A stretch of 64,000 bases of DNA from Kitasatospora sp. NBC_01250 (GCF_036226465.1 NZ_CP108476.1:3720001-3784000), one strand, 5' to 3'. Shown: positions 37,581-46,899, counted from the stretch's first letter. Program-made: numbers and translations. Notes: a model not told the origin generated them from the sequence alone.

Positions 37581-38744
37581 TCAGGCGCTCGGCAGGTTGC
37601 GGGCCATCACGATCCGCTGGACCTGGTTGGTGCCCTCGTAGATCTGGGTGATCTTGGCGTCGCGCATCATCCGCTCCACCGGGTAGTCACGGGTGTAGCC
37701 GTAGCCGCCGAGCAGCTGGACGGCGTCGGTGGTGACCTCCATCGCGACGTCCGAGGCGAAGCACTTGGCCGCCGCACCGAAGAAGGTCAGGTCGGCATCG
37801 ACGCGCTGCGACTTCGCCGCGGCGGCGTAGGTGAGCTGGCGGGCGGCCTCCAGCTTCATCGCCATGTCGGCGAGCATGAACTGGATGCCCTGGAAGTCGC
37901 CGATCGGCTTGCCGAACTGCTTGCGCTCCTTGACGTAGCCGGCGGCGTAGTCGAGCGCGCCCTGGGCGATGCCCAGCGCCTGGGCGGCGATGGTGATCCG
38001 GGTGTGGTCCAGGGTCTTCATCGCGGTGGCGAAGCCGGTGCCCTCGGCGCCGATCATGCGGTCGGCCGGGATCCGGACGTTGTCCAGGTAGACCTCGCGG
38101 GTCGGCGAGCCCTTGATGCCCAGCTTCTTCTCGGGGGCACCGAAGGAGACGCCCTCGTCACCCTTCTCCACCACGAAGGCCGAGATGCCCTTGGAGCGCT
38201 TCTCGGGGTCGGTGACCGCCATGACGGTGTAGAACTCCGAGACGCCCGCGTTGGTGATCCACCGCTTGACGCCGTTGAGCACCCAGAAGTCACCGTCGCG
38301 CACCGCGCGGGTCTTCATGCCCGCCGCGTCCGAACCGGCGTCCGGCTCGGAGAGGCAGTAGGAGAACATGCCCTCGCCCCGGGAGAGCGCTCCCAGGTAC
38401 TTCTGCTTCAGCTCCTCGGAGCCGGACAGCTGCACCGGCAGCGAGCCGAGCTTGTTGACGGCCGGGATCAGCGAGGAGGAAGCGCAGACCCGGGCGACCT
38501 CCTCGATCACGATCACGGTGGCCAGCGCGTCGGCACCGGCGCCGCCGTACTCCTCGGGGACGTGCACCGCGTGCAGGTCGTTCGCCTCCAGGGCGTCGCG
38601 CGCCTCCTGCGGGAACCGGCCGTGCTCGTCCACGTCGGCCGCGAACGGGGCGATCTTGGCCTCGGCGAGCGCTCGAACCGTCTCGCGGAGCATCTCGTGC
38701 TCCTCCGAGATGCGGAAGAGGTCGAAATCGGCATTGCCAGCCAT
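37581..38744 (-). CDS. Acyl-CoA dehydrogenase
   Basis: 387 residues, full length. Oxidises acyl-CoA to enoyl-CoA with FAD, passing electrons to ETF. Visible: YCLSEPDAGSDAAGMKTRAV (FAD-binding, signature 1), FWVLNGVKRWITNAGVSEFY, ERKQFGKPIGDFQGIQFMLA, and AVQLLGGYGYTRDYPVERMM. Near the C terminus IYEGTNQVQRIVMAR carries the catalytic Glu. Chain-length or branched-chain preference cannot be read. Single gene with its own terminator and a small palindrome in front of it. Confidence 0.95.
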   Translation of the reverse strand: MAGNADFDLFRISEEHEMLRETVRALAEAKIAPFAADVDEHGRFPQEARDALEANDLHAVHVPEEYGGAGADALATVIVIEEVARVCASSSLIPAVNKLGSLPVQLSGSEELKQKYLGALSRGEGMFSYCLSEPDAGSDAAGMKTRAVRDGDFWVLNGVKRWITNAGVSEFYTVMAVTDPEKRSKGISAFVVEKGDEGVSFGAPEKKLGIKGSPTREVYLDNVRIPADRMIGAEGTGFATAMKTLDHTRITIAAQALGIAQGALDYAAGYVKERKQFGKPIGDFQGIQFMLADMAMKLEAARQLTYAAAAKSQRVDADLTFFGAAAKCFASDVAMEVTTDAVQLLGGYGYTRDYPVERMMRDAKITQIYEGTNQVQRIVMARNLPSA

Positions 38745-38776
38745 GGTCTGCTGCCCCTTTGCGAAACGACGTTAGT

Positions 38777-38788
38777 TACTGTTCAGTA
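38777..38788. promoter_or_regulatory. Operator candidate upstream of the acyl-CoA dehydrogenase
   Basis: TACTGTTCAGTA: perfect 5-bp arms around TT, 33 bases upstream of the ATG, within a locally AT-rich stretch (GTTAGTTACTGTTCAGTAGAT). Position and symmetry suit a TetR-family fatty-acid regulator. Confidence 0.4.
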
Positions 38789-38927
38789 GATCCCCATTCT
38801 AGGCCTGGCCGGCGTGATGACCAGACGTGACGTCGATGACATGCCGAGCGCCCGATACCATCGGTGGCTGCACCTCACTCCTGTCCTTCGCCGGTTCTGA
38901 TCCGGCGGCCCGTGAAGGGGAAGCCCC

Positions 38928-40268
38928 GTGGCCCTGCGCATCTCGGTGATCGGTACCGGCTATCTCGGTGCCACGCACGCGGCCTGCCTCGCCGAGCTGG
39001 GCTTCGAGGTCCTCGGGATGGACATCGACCCGGACAAGCTCGCCTCGCTGGCGGCCGGCCAGGTGCCGATGTACGAGCCCGGACTCTCCGAGCTGCTGGT
39101 CAAGCACGTCGCCGGGCACCCCGGCTCGACCGGCCGGCTGCGCTTCACCTCCTCGCCCCAGGAGGTCGGCGAGTTCGCCGACGTCCACTTCATCTGCGTC
39201 AACACTCCGCAGAAGAAGGGCGAGTTCGCCGCCGACATGTCCTACGTCGAGCTCGCGGTGGACGCGCTCGCCCCGCACCTGGGGCGCCCCGCGCTGGTGG
39301 TCGGCAAGTCCACCGTGCCGGTCGGCAGCGCGGGCCGGCTGGCCGAGCGGCTGCAGGCGCTGGCCCCGGCCGGCGAGGGCATCGAGCTGGCCTGGAACCC
39401 CGAGTTCCTGCGCGAGGGCTTCGCGGTCGGCGACACCCTGCACCCCGACCGGATCGTGGTCGGCGTGCGCGAGGGCGGCCGCGCCGAGGAACTGCTGCGC
39501 GAGGTGTACGCGACCCCGCTGGCCGACGGCGTGCCGATGGTGATCACCGACTACCCCACCGCCGAGCTGGTCAAGGCCGCGGCCAACTCCTTCCTGGCCA
39601 CCAAGATCTCCTTCATCAACGCGATGGCCGAGGTCTGCGAGAGCGCGGGCGCCGACGTCACGCTGCTCGCCAAGGCGCTCTCCTACGACGAGCGGATCGG
39701 CGGCCGGTTCCTCAACGCCGGACTCGGCTTCGGCGGCGGCTGCCTGCCCAAGGACATCCGGGCCTTCATGGCCCGGGCCGGCGAGCTCGGCGCCGACCAG
39801 GCGCTGACCTTCCTGCGCGAGGTCGACTCGATCAACATGCGCCGCCGCTCGCGGATGGTGGAGCTGGCCCGCGAGCAGTGCGGCGGTGGCTTCCTGGACC
39901 GCCGGGTGGCCGTGCTCGGCGCCGCCTTCAAGCCGAACTCGGACGACATCCGCGACTCCCCCGCGCTCAACGTGGCCGCCCAGATCCAGCTCCAGGGCGC
40001 CCAGGTGACCGTCTACGACCCCAAGGCGATGGACAACGCCCGCAAGATGTTCCCCTCGCTCTCCTACGCCGTCTCGGCGAGCGAGGCGGCCGTCGGGGCT
40101 CACGTGGTGCTGCACCTGACGGAGTGGCAGGAGTTCCGCGAGCTGGACCCGGTGGCGCTGGGCGAGGTCGTCGCCGAACGCCGGCTGCTGGACGGGCGCA
40201 ACGTGCTGGACGCCCCGCGCTGGCGCGCGGCGGGCTGGACCTACCGGGCGATGGGCCGGCCGAGCTAG
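38928..40268 (+). CDS. ugd: UDP-glucose 6-dehydrogenase
   Basis: 446 residues, GTG start after GAAGGGGA. Oxidises UDP-glucose to UDP-glucuronate with two NAD. N-terminal Rossmann motif ISVIGTGYLGATHAACLAEL; EFLREGFAVGDTLHPDRIVV; the central helix ELVKAAANSFLATKISFINA; catalytic Cys in GLGFGGGCLPKDI; C-terminal domain AVLGAAFKPNSDDIRDSPAL. Provides glucuronate for surface polymers or natural products. Its TAG stop lies inside the left arm of a palindromic element. Confidence 0.96.
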   Translation: MALRISVIGTGYLGATHAACLAELGFEVLGMDIDPDKLASLAAGQVPMYEPGLSELLVKHVAGHPGSTGRLRFTSSPQEVGEFADVHFICVNTPQKKGEFAADMSYVELAVDALAPHLGRPALVVGKSTVPVGSAGRLAERLQALAPAGEGIELAWNPEFLREGFAVGDTLHPDRIVVGVREGGRAEELLREVYATPLADGVPMVITDYPTAELVKAAANSFLATKISFINAMAEVCESAGADVTLLAKALSYDERIGGRFLNAGLGFGGGCLPKDIRAFMARAGELGADQALTFLREVDSINMRRRSRMVELAREQCGGGFLDRRVAVLGAAFKPNSDDIRDSPALNVAAQIQLQGAQVTVYDPKAMDNARKMFPSLSYAVSASEAAVGAHVVLHLTEWQEFRELDPVALGEVVAERRLLDGRNVLDAPRWRAAGWTYRAMGRPS

Positions 40269-40324
40269 TGCCGCGTCAGGCAACCTTCGCCCCGTCGCGC
40301 AAAAGTTGCCTGACGCGGCACTAG
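40265..40324. repeat. 60-bp palindromic element supplying the ugd stop codon
   Basis: CTAGTGCCGCGTCAGGCAAC (40265-40284) is repeated as a perfect 20-bp inverted copy at 40305-40324, with a 20-base loop. It begins with CTAG and ends with CTAG; the ugd stop (TAG, 40266-40268) is part of it. It may serve as terminator for ugd. The sharp ends and length also suit a small mobile palindrome (REP/MITE-like). Confidence 0.75.
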
Positions 40325-40358
40325 GAATCGCGGATCCCGTCGCGGTGTTGGACCTCTC

Positions 40359-40769
40359 ATGACCGACTTCCGCGACAAGGCGACCGTCCGCGAGATCCTC
40401 ACCGCCACCGGGGACACCTGGGCGGTGGTGGGCCTGTCCACCAACACCCGCCGCGCCGCCTACGGCGTGGCCCAGGTCCTGCAGCGCTACGGCAAGCGGA
40501 TCGTGCCGGTGCACCCCAAGGCCGAGACGGTGCTCGGCGAGCAGGGGTACGCCACCCTGGCCGACATCCCGTTCGACGTCGACGTGGTCGACGTCTTCGT
40601 GAACAGCTCGCTGGCCGGCGAGGTGGCCGACCAGGCGGTGGCCAAGGGCGCCGGGGCGGTCTGGTTCCAGCTCGACGTGATCGACGAGGCGGCCTACGAG
40701 CGGACCACGAAGGCCGGGCTGCGGATGGTCATGGACCGCTGCCCGGCGATCGAGATCCCGTTGCTCTGA
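40359..40769 (+). CDS. CoA-binding domain protein
   Basis: 136 residues. Rossmann-like CoA-binding fold of the YccU family: TWAVVGLSTNTRRAAYGVAQ, KRIVPVHPKAETVLGEQGYA, DVVDVFVNSSLAGEVADQAV and AVWFQLDVIDEAAYERTTKAGLRMVMDRCPAIE. The C-terminal DRCPAIE with its Cys is a family mark. Likely binds CoA; function otherwise unknown. Confidence 0.92.
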   Translation: MTDFRDKATVREILTATGDTWAVVGLSTNTRRAAYGVAQVLQRYGKRIVPVHPKAETVLGEQGYATLADIPFDVDVVDVFVNSSLAGEVADQAVAKGAGAVWFQLDVIDEAAYERTTKAGLRMVMDRCPAIEIPLL

Positions 40770-40775
40770 CCGCTC

Positions 40776-41969
40776 TCAGCCGTCCAGCTGGGCGATAGTG
40801 GCGATCGACGGCCCGCGGGTGGCGCGCAGCTCGGCGGCGACCGACTCGGCGGCGCCCAGCACCCGCACCGCGTTGCCCCAGGTGAGCTTGGACAGGTCGG
40901 CCTCGGACCAGTGGCGGCCGAGCAGTTCGGCGATCAGGTTGGGGTAGCCCGCCACGTCGTCCAGGCCCGCCGGGGTGAAGGCGACCCCGTCGAAGTCGCC
41001 GCCCACGCCGAGGTGGTCGATGCCGGCCACCTCGCGCATGTGGTCCAGGTGGTCGGCGACGGTGGCCGCGGTGGTGATCGGGCGCGGATCGCGGGCCTCC
41101 AGCTCGCGCAGCACCTTCATCGCCTCGGGCGTGTGCGCGAGGTGGTGGAAGCCGTGCTTGGCCAGCTCCTCGGAGGCCCGGTCGGTCCAGGCGCGGGCCT
41201 CGGGCGAGATGAACTGCGGGACGAAGGTGACCATCGCCACCCCCCCGTTGGCGGGCAGCTGGGCGAGCACGTCGTCGGGGATGTTGCGCGGGTGGTCGTG
41301 CACCGCGCGCGAGGAGGAGTGCGAGAAGATCACCGGCGCCCGGCTGACCCGCAGCGCGGCGCGCATGGTGTCGGGCGAGGTGTGCGAGAGGTCGACCAGC
41401 ATGCCGACCCGGTTCATCTCCCGCACGACCTCCTCGCCGAACCGGGTCAGACCGCCGGCCGCCGGCTCGTCGGTGGCCGAGTCCGCCCAGGGCACGTTGC
41501 TGTTGTGCGTGAGCGTCATGTACCGCACGCCCAGCTGGTGCAGGGCACGCAGGGTGGCCAGCGAGCAGTTGATGCTGTGCCCGCCCTCGGCGCCCATCAG
41601 CGAGGCGACCTTGCCCTCGGCCCGGGCGGCCTCCATGTCGGCGGCCGTCAGGGCCAGCCGCAGCCGGTCGGGGAACCGGTCGACCAGCGCCCGCACGAAG
41701 TCGATCTGCTCCAGCGTGGCGCTGACCGCGTCGTCGCCCGTGTGGTCGGCGGAGACGTAGACCGACCAGAACTGCCCACCGACCCCGCCGGCGCGCAGCC
41801 GGTCGAGGTCGGTGTGCAGGCGGCTGCGCTGGTCGGCGGCCAGGTCGATGGCGTCCAGGTCGTAGCCGGCCTGCTTGCGCATCGCCCACGGCAGGTCGTT
41901 GTGGCCGTCCACCACGGGGGCGGTGGCGAGCAGCGTACGGGCGCGGTCGAGCAGTTCAGGGGTCGTCAT
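40776..41969 (-). CDS. Membrane dipeptidase (renal dipeptidase, M19 family)
   Basis: 397 residues from ATG 41969 (GAGG nine bases upstream); an ATG at 41978 is the alternative. Zinc-binding [12 protein letters not shown] (HxD), the bridging Glu in [19 protein letters not shown] and FSHSSSRAV His residues, and GGDFDG (catalytic-site Asp) are visible. Hydrolyses dipeptides, including D-residue ones. No signal peptide, so cytosolic here. It lies 12 bp after purE and may be co-transcribed. Confidence 0.93.
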   Translation of the reverse strand: MTTPELLDRARTLLATAPVVDGHNDLPWAMRKQAGYDLDAIDLAADQRSRLHTDLDRLRAGGVGGQFWSVYVSADHTGDDAVSATLEQIDFVRALVDRFPDRLRLALTAADMEAARAEGKVASLMGAEGGHSINCSLATLRALHQLGVRYMTLTHNSNVPWADSATDEPAAGGLTRFGEEVVREMNRVGMLVDLSHTSPDTMRAALRVSRAPVIFSHSSSRAVHDHPRNIPDDVLAQLPANGGVAMVTFVPQFISPEARAWTDRASEELAKHGFHHLAHTPEAMKVLRELEARDPRPITTAATVADHLDHMREVAGIDHLGVGGDFDGVAFTPAGLDDVAGYPNLIAELLGRHWSEADLSKLTWGNAVRVLGAAESVAAELRATRGPSIATIAQLDG

Positions 41970-41981
41970 GACCCCCATCCT

Positions 41982-42512
41982 CTACCGGCTGAAGCCGAAG
42001 GAGGTCGAACCGGCCACCTTGGCGCGCAGCTTCTTGCCCTTCTCGGTGGCCTGGGCGTTCAGCTCGGCCTGGAAGTCGACCATCTTCTCGGTGAGTTCCG
42101 GGTCGAAGGCGGCGACCATGCGCACCGCCAGCAGGCCCGCGTTGCGCGCACCGGCCACCGAGACGGTGGCCACCGGCACGCCGGCCGGCATCTGGACGAT
42201 GGAGAGCAGGCTGTCCATGCCGTCCAGGTAGCGCAGCGGCACCGGGACGCCGATCACCGGCAGCGGGGTCACCGAGGCGAGCATGCCCGGCAGGTGGGCG
42301 GCGCCGCCGGCCCCGGCGATGATCGCCTTCAGGCCGCGCCGGTGGGCCTGCTCGCCGTAGCCGATCATCTCGCGCGGCATCCGGTGCGCGGACAGCACGT
42401 TGACCTCGTAGGGCACCTCGAACTCGTCGAGCGCCTGGGCGGCGGCCTCCATCACCGACCAGTCGGAGTCGGAGCCCATGGCGATGCCGACGACAGGGGA
42501 GGAGCTGCTCAT
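41982..42512 (-). CDS. purE: N5-carboxyaminoimidazole ribonucleotide mutase
   Basis: 176 residues. Class I Pur[21 protein letters not shown] (phosphate loop), [18 protein letters not shown] (catalytic SAHR), [16 protein letters not shown] and [20 protein letters not shown]. Converts N5-CAIR to CAIR in purine synthesis. The start overlaps the purK stop by 4 bp. Confidence 0.97.
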   Translation of the reverse strand: MSSSSPVVGIAMGSDSDWSVMEAAAQALDEFEVPYEVNVLSAHRMPREMIGYGEQAHRRGLKAIIAGAGGAAHLPGMLASVTPLPVIGVPVPLRYLDGMDSLLSIVQMPAGVPVATVSVAGARNAGLLAVRMVAAFDPELTEKMVDFQAELNAQATEKGKKLRAKVAGSTSFGFSR

Positions 42513-43666
42513 TCGGTGATGGTCCCTCTCAGGTACGCGGCCGCGTGACGCGCCCGCTCGCGCACGTCGTCGAGGTCGTCCCCGAAGACGGTGACGTGAC
42601 CGACCTTGCGGCCGGGCTTCACGTCCTTGCCGTACATGTGGATCCGCAGGCCCGGGTCACGGGCCATGCAGTGCAGGAAAGCGTGGTACATGTCGGGGTA
42701 GTCGCCGCCGAGCACGTTGACCATCACGGTCCACCGGGCCCGCGGGCGCGGGTCGCCGAGCGGCAGGTCGAGCACCGCGCGCAGGTGGTTCTCGAACTGC
42801 GAGGTGACCGCGCCGTCGATCGACCAGTGGCCGGAGTTGTGCGGGCGCATGGCGAGCTCGTTGACCAGGATCCGGCCGTCGCGGGTCTGGAACAGCTCGA
42901 CCGCCAGGTGGCCGGTGATGTCCAGCTCGCCGGCGATCCGCAGGGCCAGCTCCTGGGCCTCGTTCGCGAGCGCGGGGTCCAGGTCCGGGGCGGGCGCGGT
43001 GACCTCGGCGCAGACCCCGTTCTCCTGCAGGCTCTCCACCACCGGGTAGGCGACCGCCTGCCCGCTGGGCGAGCGCACCACATTCGCGGCCAGCTCGCGG
43101 ACGAAGTCGACCTTCTCCTCGGCGAGCACCGGGACGCCGGCCAGGAACGGCGCGCGCGCCTGCTCCTCGTCGGCGACCACCCAGACGCCCTTGCCGTCGT
43201 AGCCGCCGCGCACCGTCTTGAGGACCACCGGGTACCCCTCGCCCTCGCCCGCGAAGGCGGTGACGTCGGCCGGGTCCGCGACCAGGCGGTGGCGCGGGCA
43301 GGGCACCCCGATGGAGTCCAGCTTGGCCCGCATCACGCCCTTGTCCTGGGCGTTGACCAGTGCCTCGGGGCCCGGCCGCACGGCGATGCCGTCGGCCTGC
43401 AGGGCCCGCAGGTGTTCGGTGGGGACGTGCTCGTGGTCGAAGGTGACCACGTCGCAGTCGGCGGCGAAGCGGCGCAGCGTCTCCAGGTCCCGGTAGTCGC
43501 CGAACACGGTGTCGGCCACCACCTGGGAGGCGGAGTCCTGCGGGGTGTCGGCGAGGAGCTTGAACCGGATCCCCAAGGGGATGCCCGACTGGTGTGCCAT
43601 GCGGGCCAACTGCCCGCCGCCGACCATGCCTACCGTTGGAAATTTTGCACTGCCCGGGAGAGTCAC
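42509..43666 (-). CDS. purK: N5-carboxyaminoimidazole ribonucleotide synthase
   Basis: 385 residues, GTG start. ATP-grasp enzyme making N5-CAIR from AIR, bicarbonate and ATP. Start [23 protein letters not shown]-grasp [40 protein letters not shown] carries metal/ATP ligands. Coupled to purE by ATGA overlap. Confidence 0.96.
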   Translation of the reverse strand: MTLPGSAKFPTVGMVGGGQLARMAHQSGIPLGIRFKLLADTPQDSASQVVADTVFGDYRDLETLRRFAADCDVVTFDHEHVPTEHLRALQADGIAVRPGPEALVNAQDKGVMRAKLDSIGVPCPRHRLVADPADVTAFAGEGEGYPVVLKTVRGGYDGKGVWVVADEEQARAPFLAGVPVLAEEKVDFVRELAANVVRSPSGQAVAYPVVESLQENGVCAEVTAPAPDLDPALANEAQELALRIAGELDITGHLAVELFQTRDGRILVNELAMRPHNSGHWSIDGAVTSQFENHLRAVLDLPLGDPRPRARWTVMVNVLGGDYPDMYHAFLHCMARDPGLRIHMYGKDVKPGRKVGHVTVFGDDLDDVRERARHAAAYLRGTITE

Positions 43667-43902
43667 GCTGCCAGGATATCCGGGCCGCTCAAACCGGGTG
43701 CGCGGCCACTGCGGGCGGGGCGTCCCCGGTCGGCGGGAAGCCCCGGGACGAGCTCGCGCGCGAGTGCCGCCGTCGGGAGCCGGTAGCCTGGATGGCCTGA
43801 CCCAGACGGGGCACTGTTGTGATCATGTGCCCGCGGCCGTCTGCCCGTTGGCAACGGCCCCGGGGACAGCCACTCAGAACAGGCACACAGGAGACCTGAC
43901 GG

Positions 43903-44439
43903 ATGACGAAGCACAGCGCTCCGCGCCCCTCCCTGATCCAGCGACTGCGGGGCGCCTCCGGTGAGGTGCTGAAGTTCGCGGTCGTCGGCCTGGTCGGCAT
44001 CGTGGTCAACTTCGGCGTCTCCAACGCCGTGATCCACGCCACCCACTGGGCGCCGGTGCGCTGCTCGGTGATCGGCACCGTGGTGGCGATCCTCGCCAAC
44101 TACCTCGGCTACCGCTACTGGGTCTACCGGGACAGCGACGCGGCCTCGCGCCGCCGCGAGATCACGCTCTTCCTGCTCTTCAGCGGGATCGGCCTGCTGA
44201 TCGAGAACGGCGCGGTCTGGTTCACCACCTACACCCTGGCCATGACCGGCACGGTGGCCTACAACGCCTCCAAGGTGGCCGGCACCGCCGTGGCCACGCT
44301 GTTCCGCTTCTTCTCCTACCGCACCTGGGTCTTCAAGGCGATGCCGGAGCTGGCCGAGCACGAGCAGCTCGCGGACCAGCCGGTGGTGGCGCAGGCCGAG
44401 CGGATCCTGGCCGCCGAGGACGCGGCCTACATCAAGTAG
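43903..44439 (+). CDS. GtrA-like membrane protein
   Basis: 178 residues with four membrane helices (about 22-44, 50-70, 85-108, 118-140). FAVVGLVGIVVNFGVSNAV and ANYLGYRYWVYR plus RFFSYRTWVFK are the GtrA family marks. Members flip or carry lipid-linked sugars across the membrane. The C-terminal 35 residues are acidic and cytosolic. AGGAGA precedes the ATG. Divergent from purK, with about 236 bp between. Confidence 0.93.
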   Translation: MTKHSAPRPSLIQRLRGASGEVLKFAVVGLVGIVVNFGVSNAVIHATHWAPVRCSVIGTVVAILANYLGYRYWVYRDSDAASRRREITLFLLFSGIGLLIENGAVWFTTYTLAMTGTVAYNASKVAGTAVATLFRFFSYRTWVFKAMPELAEHEQLADQPVVAQAERILAAEDAAYIK

Positions 44440-44487
44440 CGCGAAGCCCCCGCACGAAGCCCGGGCGAGCACCCCCCGGCGAACCCC

Positions 44488-44517
44488 CCGCCCGATGGTC
44501 AGCCGACCGTCGGGCGG
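44488..44517 (+). terminator. Terminator downstream of the GtrA gene
   Basis: CCGCCCGA (44488-44495) pairs with TCGGGCGG (44510-44517) and is followed by TTT. It lies between the convergent GtrA and histidine kinase genes and overlaps a 21-bp tandem duplication. Confidence 0.6.
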
Positions 44518-44540
44518 TTTCAGCCGACCGTCGGGCGGTT
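44499..44540. repeat. 21-bp tandem duplication covering the histidine kinase stop codon
   Basis: Bases 44499-44519 are repeated exactly at 44520-44540. On the minus strand the second copy encodes the kinase C terminus NRPTVG plus its TGA stop (44520-44522); the first copy lies just downstream and would encode the same six residues and stop again. Confidence 0.9.
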
Positions 44541-45764
44541 GAGGAACAGGGCGAACACCGGCGGCCGCAGCGACAGCAGCTCCAGCCGCCCGCCGTCCGC
44601 CTCCGCGAGGTCGCGGGCCACCGCCAGGCCGATGCCGGTGGAGTTGCGCCCGCTGACCGTCCGTTCGAAGACCCGGTTGCCCAGCTCGGCCGGCACCCCG
44701 GGGCCCTCGTCCTGGACCTCGACCACCACCGAGCTGCTGGACGGCCGCACCCGCAGCGTGACCGTGCCGGCGCCGTGCATCAGCGAGTTCTCGATCAGCG
44801 TGGCCAGCACCTGGGAGACGGTGCCCGGGGTGCCGAGCGCGACCACCCCGGCCAGCCCCTCGGTCACCAGCCGCCGCCCGGCACCGCGCATGGTGGCCGC
44901 CCACTCCTCGCGCTGCTGGCGGATCACCTCGTCCAGTTCGAACCCGCCGGCGGACGGCCCGTGCGTGTCGCGCTGGTTGGTGAGCAGCCGCTGGACCACG
45001 TCGGTGAGCCGCTCGACCTGCTGGAGCGCGATGCTGGCCTCCTCCCGCACCGTCTCGGGCTGGTGGGCCAGCGCGGTGATCTCCTCCAGCCGCATGGAGA
45101 GCGCGGTGAGCGGGGTGCGCAGCTGGTGCGAGGCGTCGGCGGCCAGCCGGCGTTCGGCGGTGAGCATCCGGCCGATCCGCTCGGCGCTGGCGTCCAGCAC
45201 CTCGGCCACCCGGTCCAGCTCGGCCACCCCGTAGCGCCGGTCGCGCGGGCGCGGATCGCCGGAGCCGAGCCGCTCGGCGGTCTCCACCAGGTCGGTGAGC
45301 GGCCGGGCCAGCCGGCGGGCCTGCCAGACCGCGAGCGCGACCGCGGCCTGCACGGCCAGCAGCGCGACCAGGCCGAGCAGCAGCAGCATGTGGCCGATCT
45401 CCCGGTCGACCTCCGAGCGGGACTGCTCCACGGTCACCGTCTCGCCGCTGGCGCCGGATTCGGTGGCCCGCACCGGGTCGTCGCCCGCGGGCCTGCTCCC
45501 GATGGTGATCAGCGGCTGGTCCGGGACCTGGATCTCGGCGTAGTAGCCGTCGACGACCTGGCTGCCGATCCGCTCCCCGGTCACCGGCTCGTGGGCCGCC
45601 AGCCTGGTCTCCACCAGGCCGAGCAGCCGCACGGCGGCGGCATCGGCCCGCTCGTTGGCGGTGTCGATGATGCTCTGCTTCTCCACCAGTGCGAGCGGTA
45701 CGCAGAACACCACGACCACCACCAGGACCACACCCAGCAGCGAGTTGATCATCCTGCGTTTCAC
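44520..45764 (-). CDS. Sensor histidine kinase (two-component system)
   Basis: 414 residues from GTG 45764 (an ATG lies at 45752). TM1 about 6-24; an extracytoplasmic sensor of roughly 110 residues; TM2 about 137-157; HAMP (ARRLARPLTDLVETAERL). The DHp has the phosphoacceptor His in ADASHQLRTPLTAL; ATP-binding domain N box LATLIENSLMHGAG, G1 VEVQDEGPGVP and G2 STGIGLAVARDLAEADGG. The extracytoplasmic sensor has no recognised ligand. The regulator gene is 17 bp upstream on the same strand. Confidence 0.94.
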   Translation of the reverse strand: MKRRMINSLLGVVLVVVVVFCVPLALVEKQSIIDTANERADAAAVRLLGLVETRLAAHEPVTGERIGSQVVDGYYAEIQVPDQPLITIGSRPAGDDPVRATESGASGETVTVEQSRSEVDREIGHMLLLLGLVALLAVQAAVALAVWQARRLARPLTDLVETAERLGSGDPRPRDRRYGVAELDRVAEVLDASAERIGRMLTAERRLAADASHQLRTPLTALSMRLEEITALAHQPETVREEASIALQQVERLTDVVQRLLTNQRDTHGPSAGGFELDEVIRQQREEWAATMRGAGRRLVTEGLAGVVALGTPGTVSQVLATLIENSLMHGAGTVTLRVRPSSSSVVVEVQDEGPGVPAELGNRVFERTVSGRNSTGIGLAVARDLAEADGGRLELLSLRPPVFALFLNRPTVG

Positions 45765-45781
45765 GCGGTGGTGCCCCGGAC

Positions 45782-46456
45782 CTAGTTCTTCTCGAAGCGG
45801 AAGCCCACGCCGCGCACGGTGGCGATGTAGCGCGGGTTGGTCGCGTCGTCGCCGAGCTTCTTGCGCAGCCAGGAGATGTGCATGTCGAGCGTCTTGGTCG
45901 AGGTCCACCACGTGGTGTCCCAGACCTGGCGCATGATGTCCTCACGGGTCACCACCCGCCCGGCGTCCCGCACCAGCACCCGCAGCAGCTCGAACTCCTT
46001 CGCGGAGAGGGTCAGTTCCTCCTCGCCGACCCAGGCGCGGTGCGACTCGATGTCGATCCGCACGCCGTGCGCGCCGGTGGACAGCGAGTCCACGTTGCCG
46101 CGCCGCAGCAGCGCCCGGACCCGGGCGAGCAGCTCGGCCAGCCGGAACGGCTTGGTGACGTAGTCGTCGGCGCCGGCGTCCAGGCCGACCACGGTGTCCA
46201 CCTCGTCGGCGCGGGCGGTGAGCACCAGCACCGGGCAGCTCTTGCCGTCGGCGCGCAGCCGGCGGCAGACCTCCAGGCCGTCCATCTGCGGCAGGCCCAG
46301 GTCGAGGACGACCAGGTCGACCTCCTCCTCCAGCCCCGCCTCGAGCGCCGACGGGCCGTCCTCGCGGACGAGCACCTCGTAGCCCTCACGGCGCAGGGCA
46401 CGGGCCAGCGGTTCCGAGATAGCCGGGTCGTCCTCGGCGAGCAGCACACAGGTCAT
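45782..46456 (-). CDS. OmpR/PhoB-family response regulator
   Basis: 224 residues. Receiver domain: acidic pocket LLAEDDP, phosphoacceptor Asp in DLVVLDLGLPQMDGLE, Thr in VLTARADEVD, Lys in DYVTKPFRLAEL. A C-terminal winged helix follows (LTLSAKEFELLRVLVRDAGR, WTSTKTLDMHISWLRKKLGD, YIATVRGVGFRFE). Paired with the kinase. Targets unknown; the neighbouring divergent peptide transporter is one candidate. Confidence 0.96.
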   Translation of the reverse strand: MTCVLLAEDDPAISEPLARALRREGYEVLVREDGPSALEAGLEEEVDLVVLDLGLPQMDGLEVCRRLRADGKSCPVLVLTARADEVDTVVGLDAGADDYVTKPFRLAELLARVRALLRRGNVDSLSTGAHGVRIDIESHRAWVGEEELTLSAKEFELLRVLVRDAGRVVTREDIMRQVWDTTWWTSTKTLDMHISWLRKKLGDDATNPRYIATVRGVGFRFEKN

Positions 46457-46899
46457 GCTGCGAATCGTAGTCCGCCCGGGGCCCCGCGATCAGTCCCGTC
46501 GGGCGCGGTGGTGGCGCGCGACCGCTCGCGGGGTTGTGAACTACTTCACAGTAGGTAGTCGGCGCGCCGGGCCCGGGTGGCTGCCGTACCTACGCTCCCA
46601 CGCCCGGAGCCGCCGCAGAATCTCCACTTCGACCATGGCTTCGAAGGAACGAATCCTGCCTTACCATCGATTCTCACATCCAGGGCGAACGGGCCTTCGA
46701 AGGCCCGTTATTGAATTGAATGCTTTTGTCCACCCATGTCGTGGAATTTCGCGACGTACAGTGGTCCGGTCCCCATGTCGTGCACTGCGGTCCGCCCCTG
46801 TTCGAGCAGCGAGCAGGGGCGCCGCGGCACTCGGACCCGCTGCGCCTCACCCCCACGGCGCGGCGGTGTCCCAGACAGTCAGGCAAGGAACAACGACTC
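46457..46899. other. Upstream region of the POT transporter
   Basis: 443 bases without a believable gene. The part 46610-46740 has lower GC and holds a 22-bp perfect palindrome (listed separately). Frames running into the transporter from 46720 look non-coding. Probably contains divergent promoters for the two-component system and the transporter, and a long 5' leader for the latter. Confidence 0.4.
46688..46709. promoter_or_regulatory. 22-bp perfect palindrome upstream of the POT transporter
   Basis: AACGGGCCTTC followed directly by its inverse GAAGGCCCGTT. It is followed by an AT-rich stretch (ATTGAATTGAATGCTTTTG). It could be a repressor site, or a terminator/attenuator in the leader about 190 bases ahead of the ATG. 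Confidence 0.5.

Noticed and set aside
46720..46899. 60-codon N-terminal extension of the POT transporter, or a separate small ORF at 46736
   Set aside because: The extension is not protein-like, and the ATG at 46900 has a good AAGGAA site and starts exactly at the family's usual N terminus. The small ORF has no ribosome-binding site and lacks the leader-peptide core.
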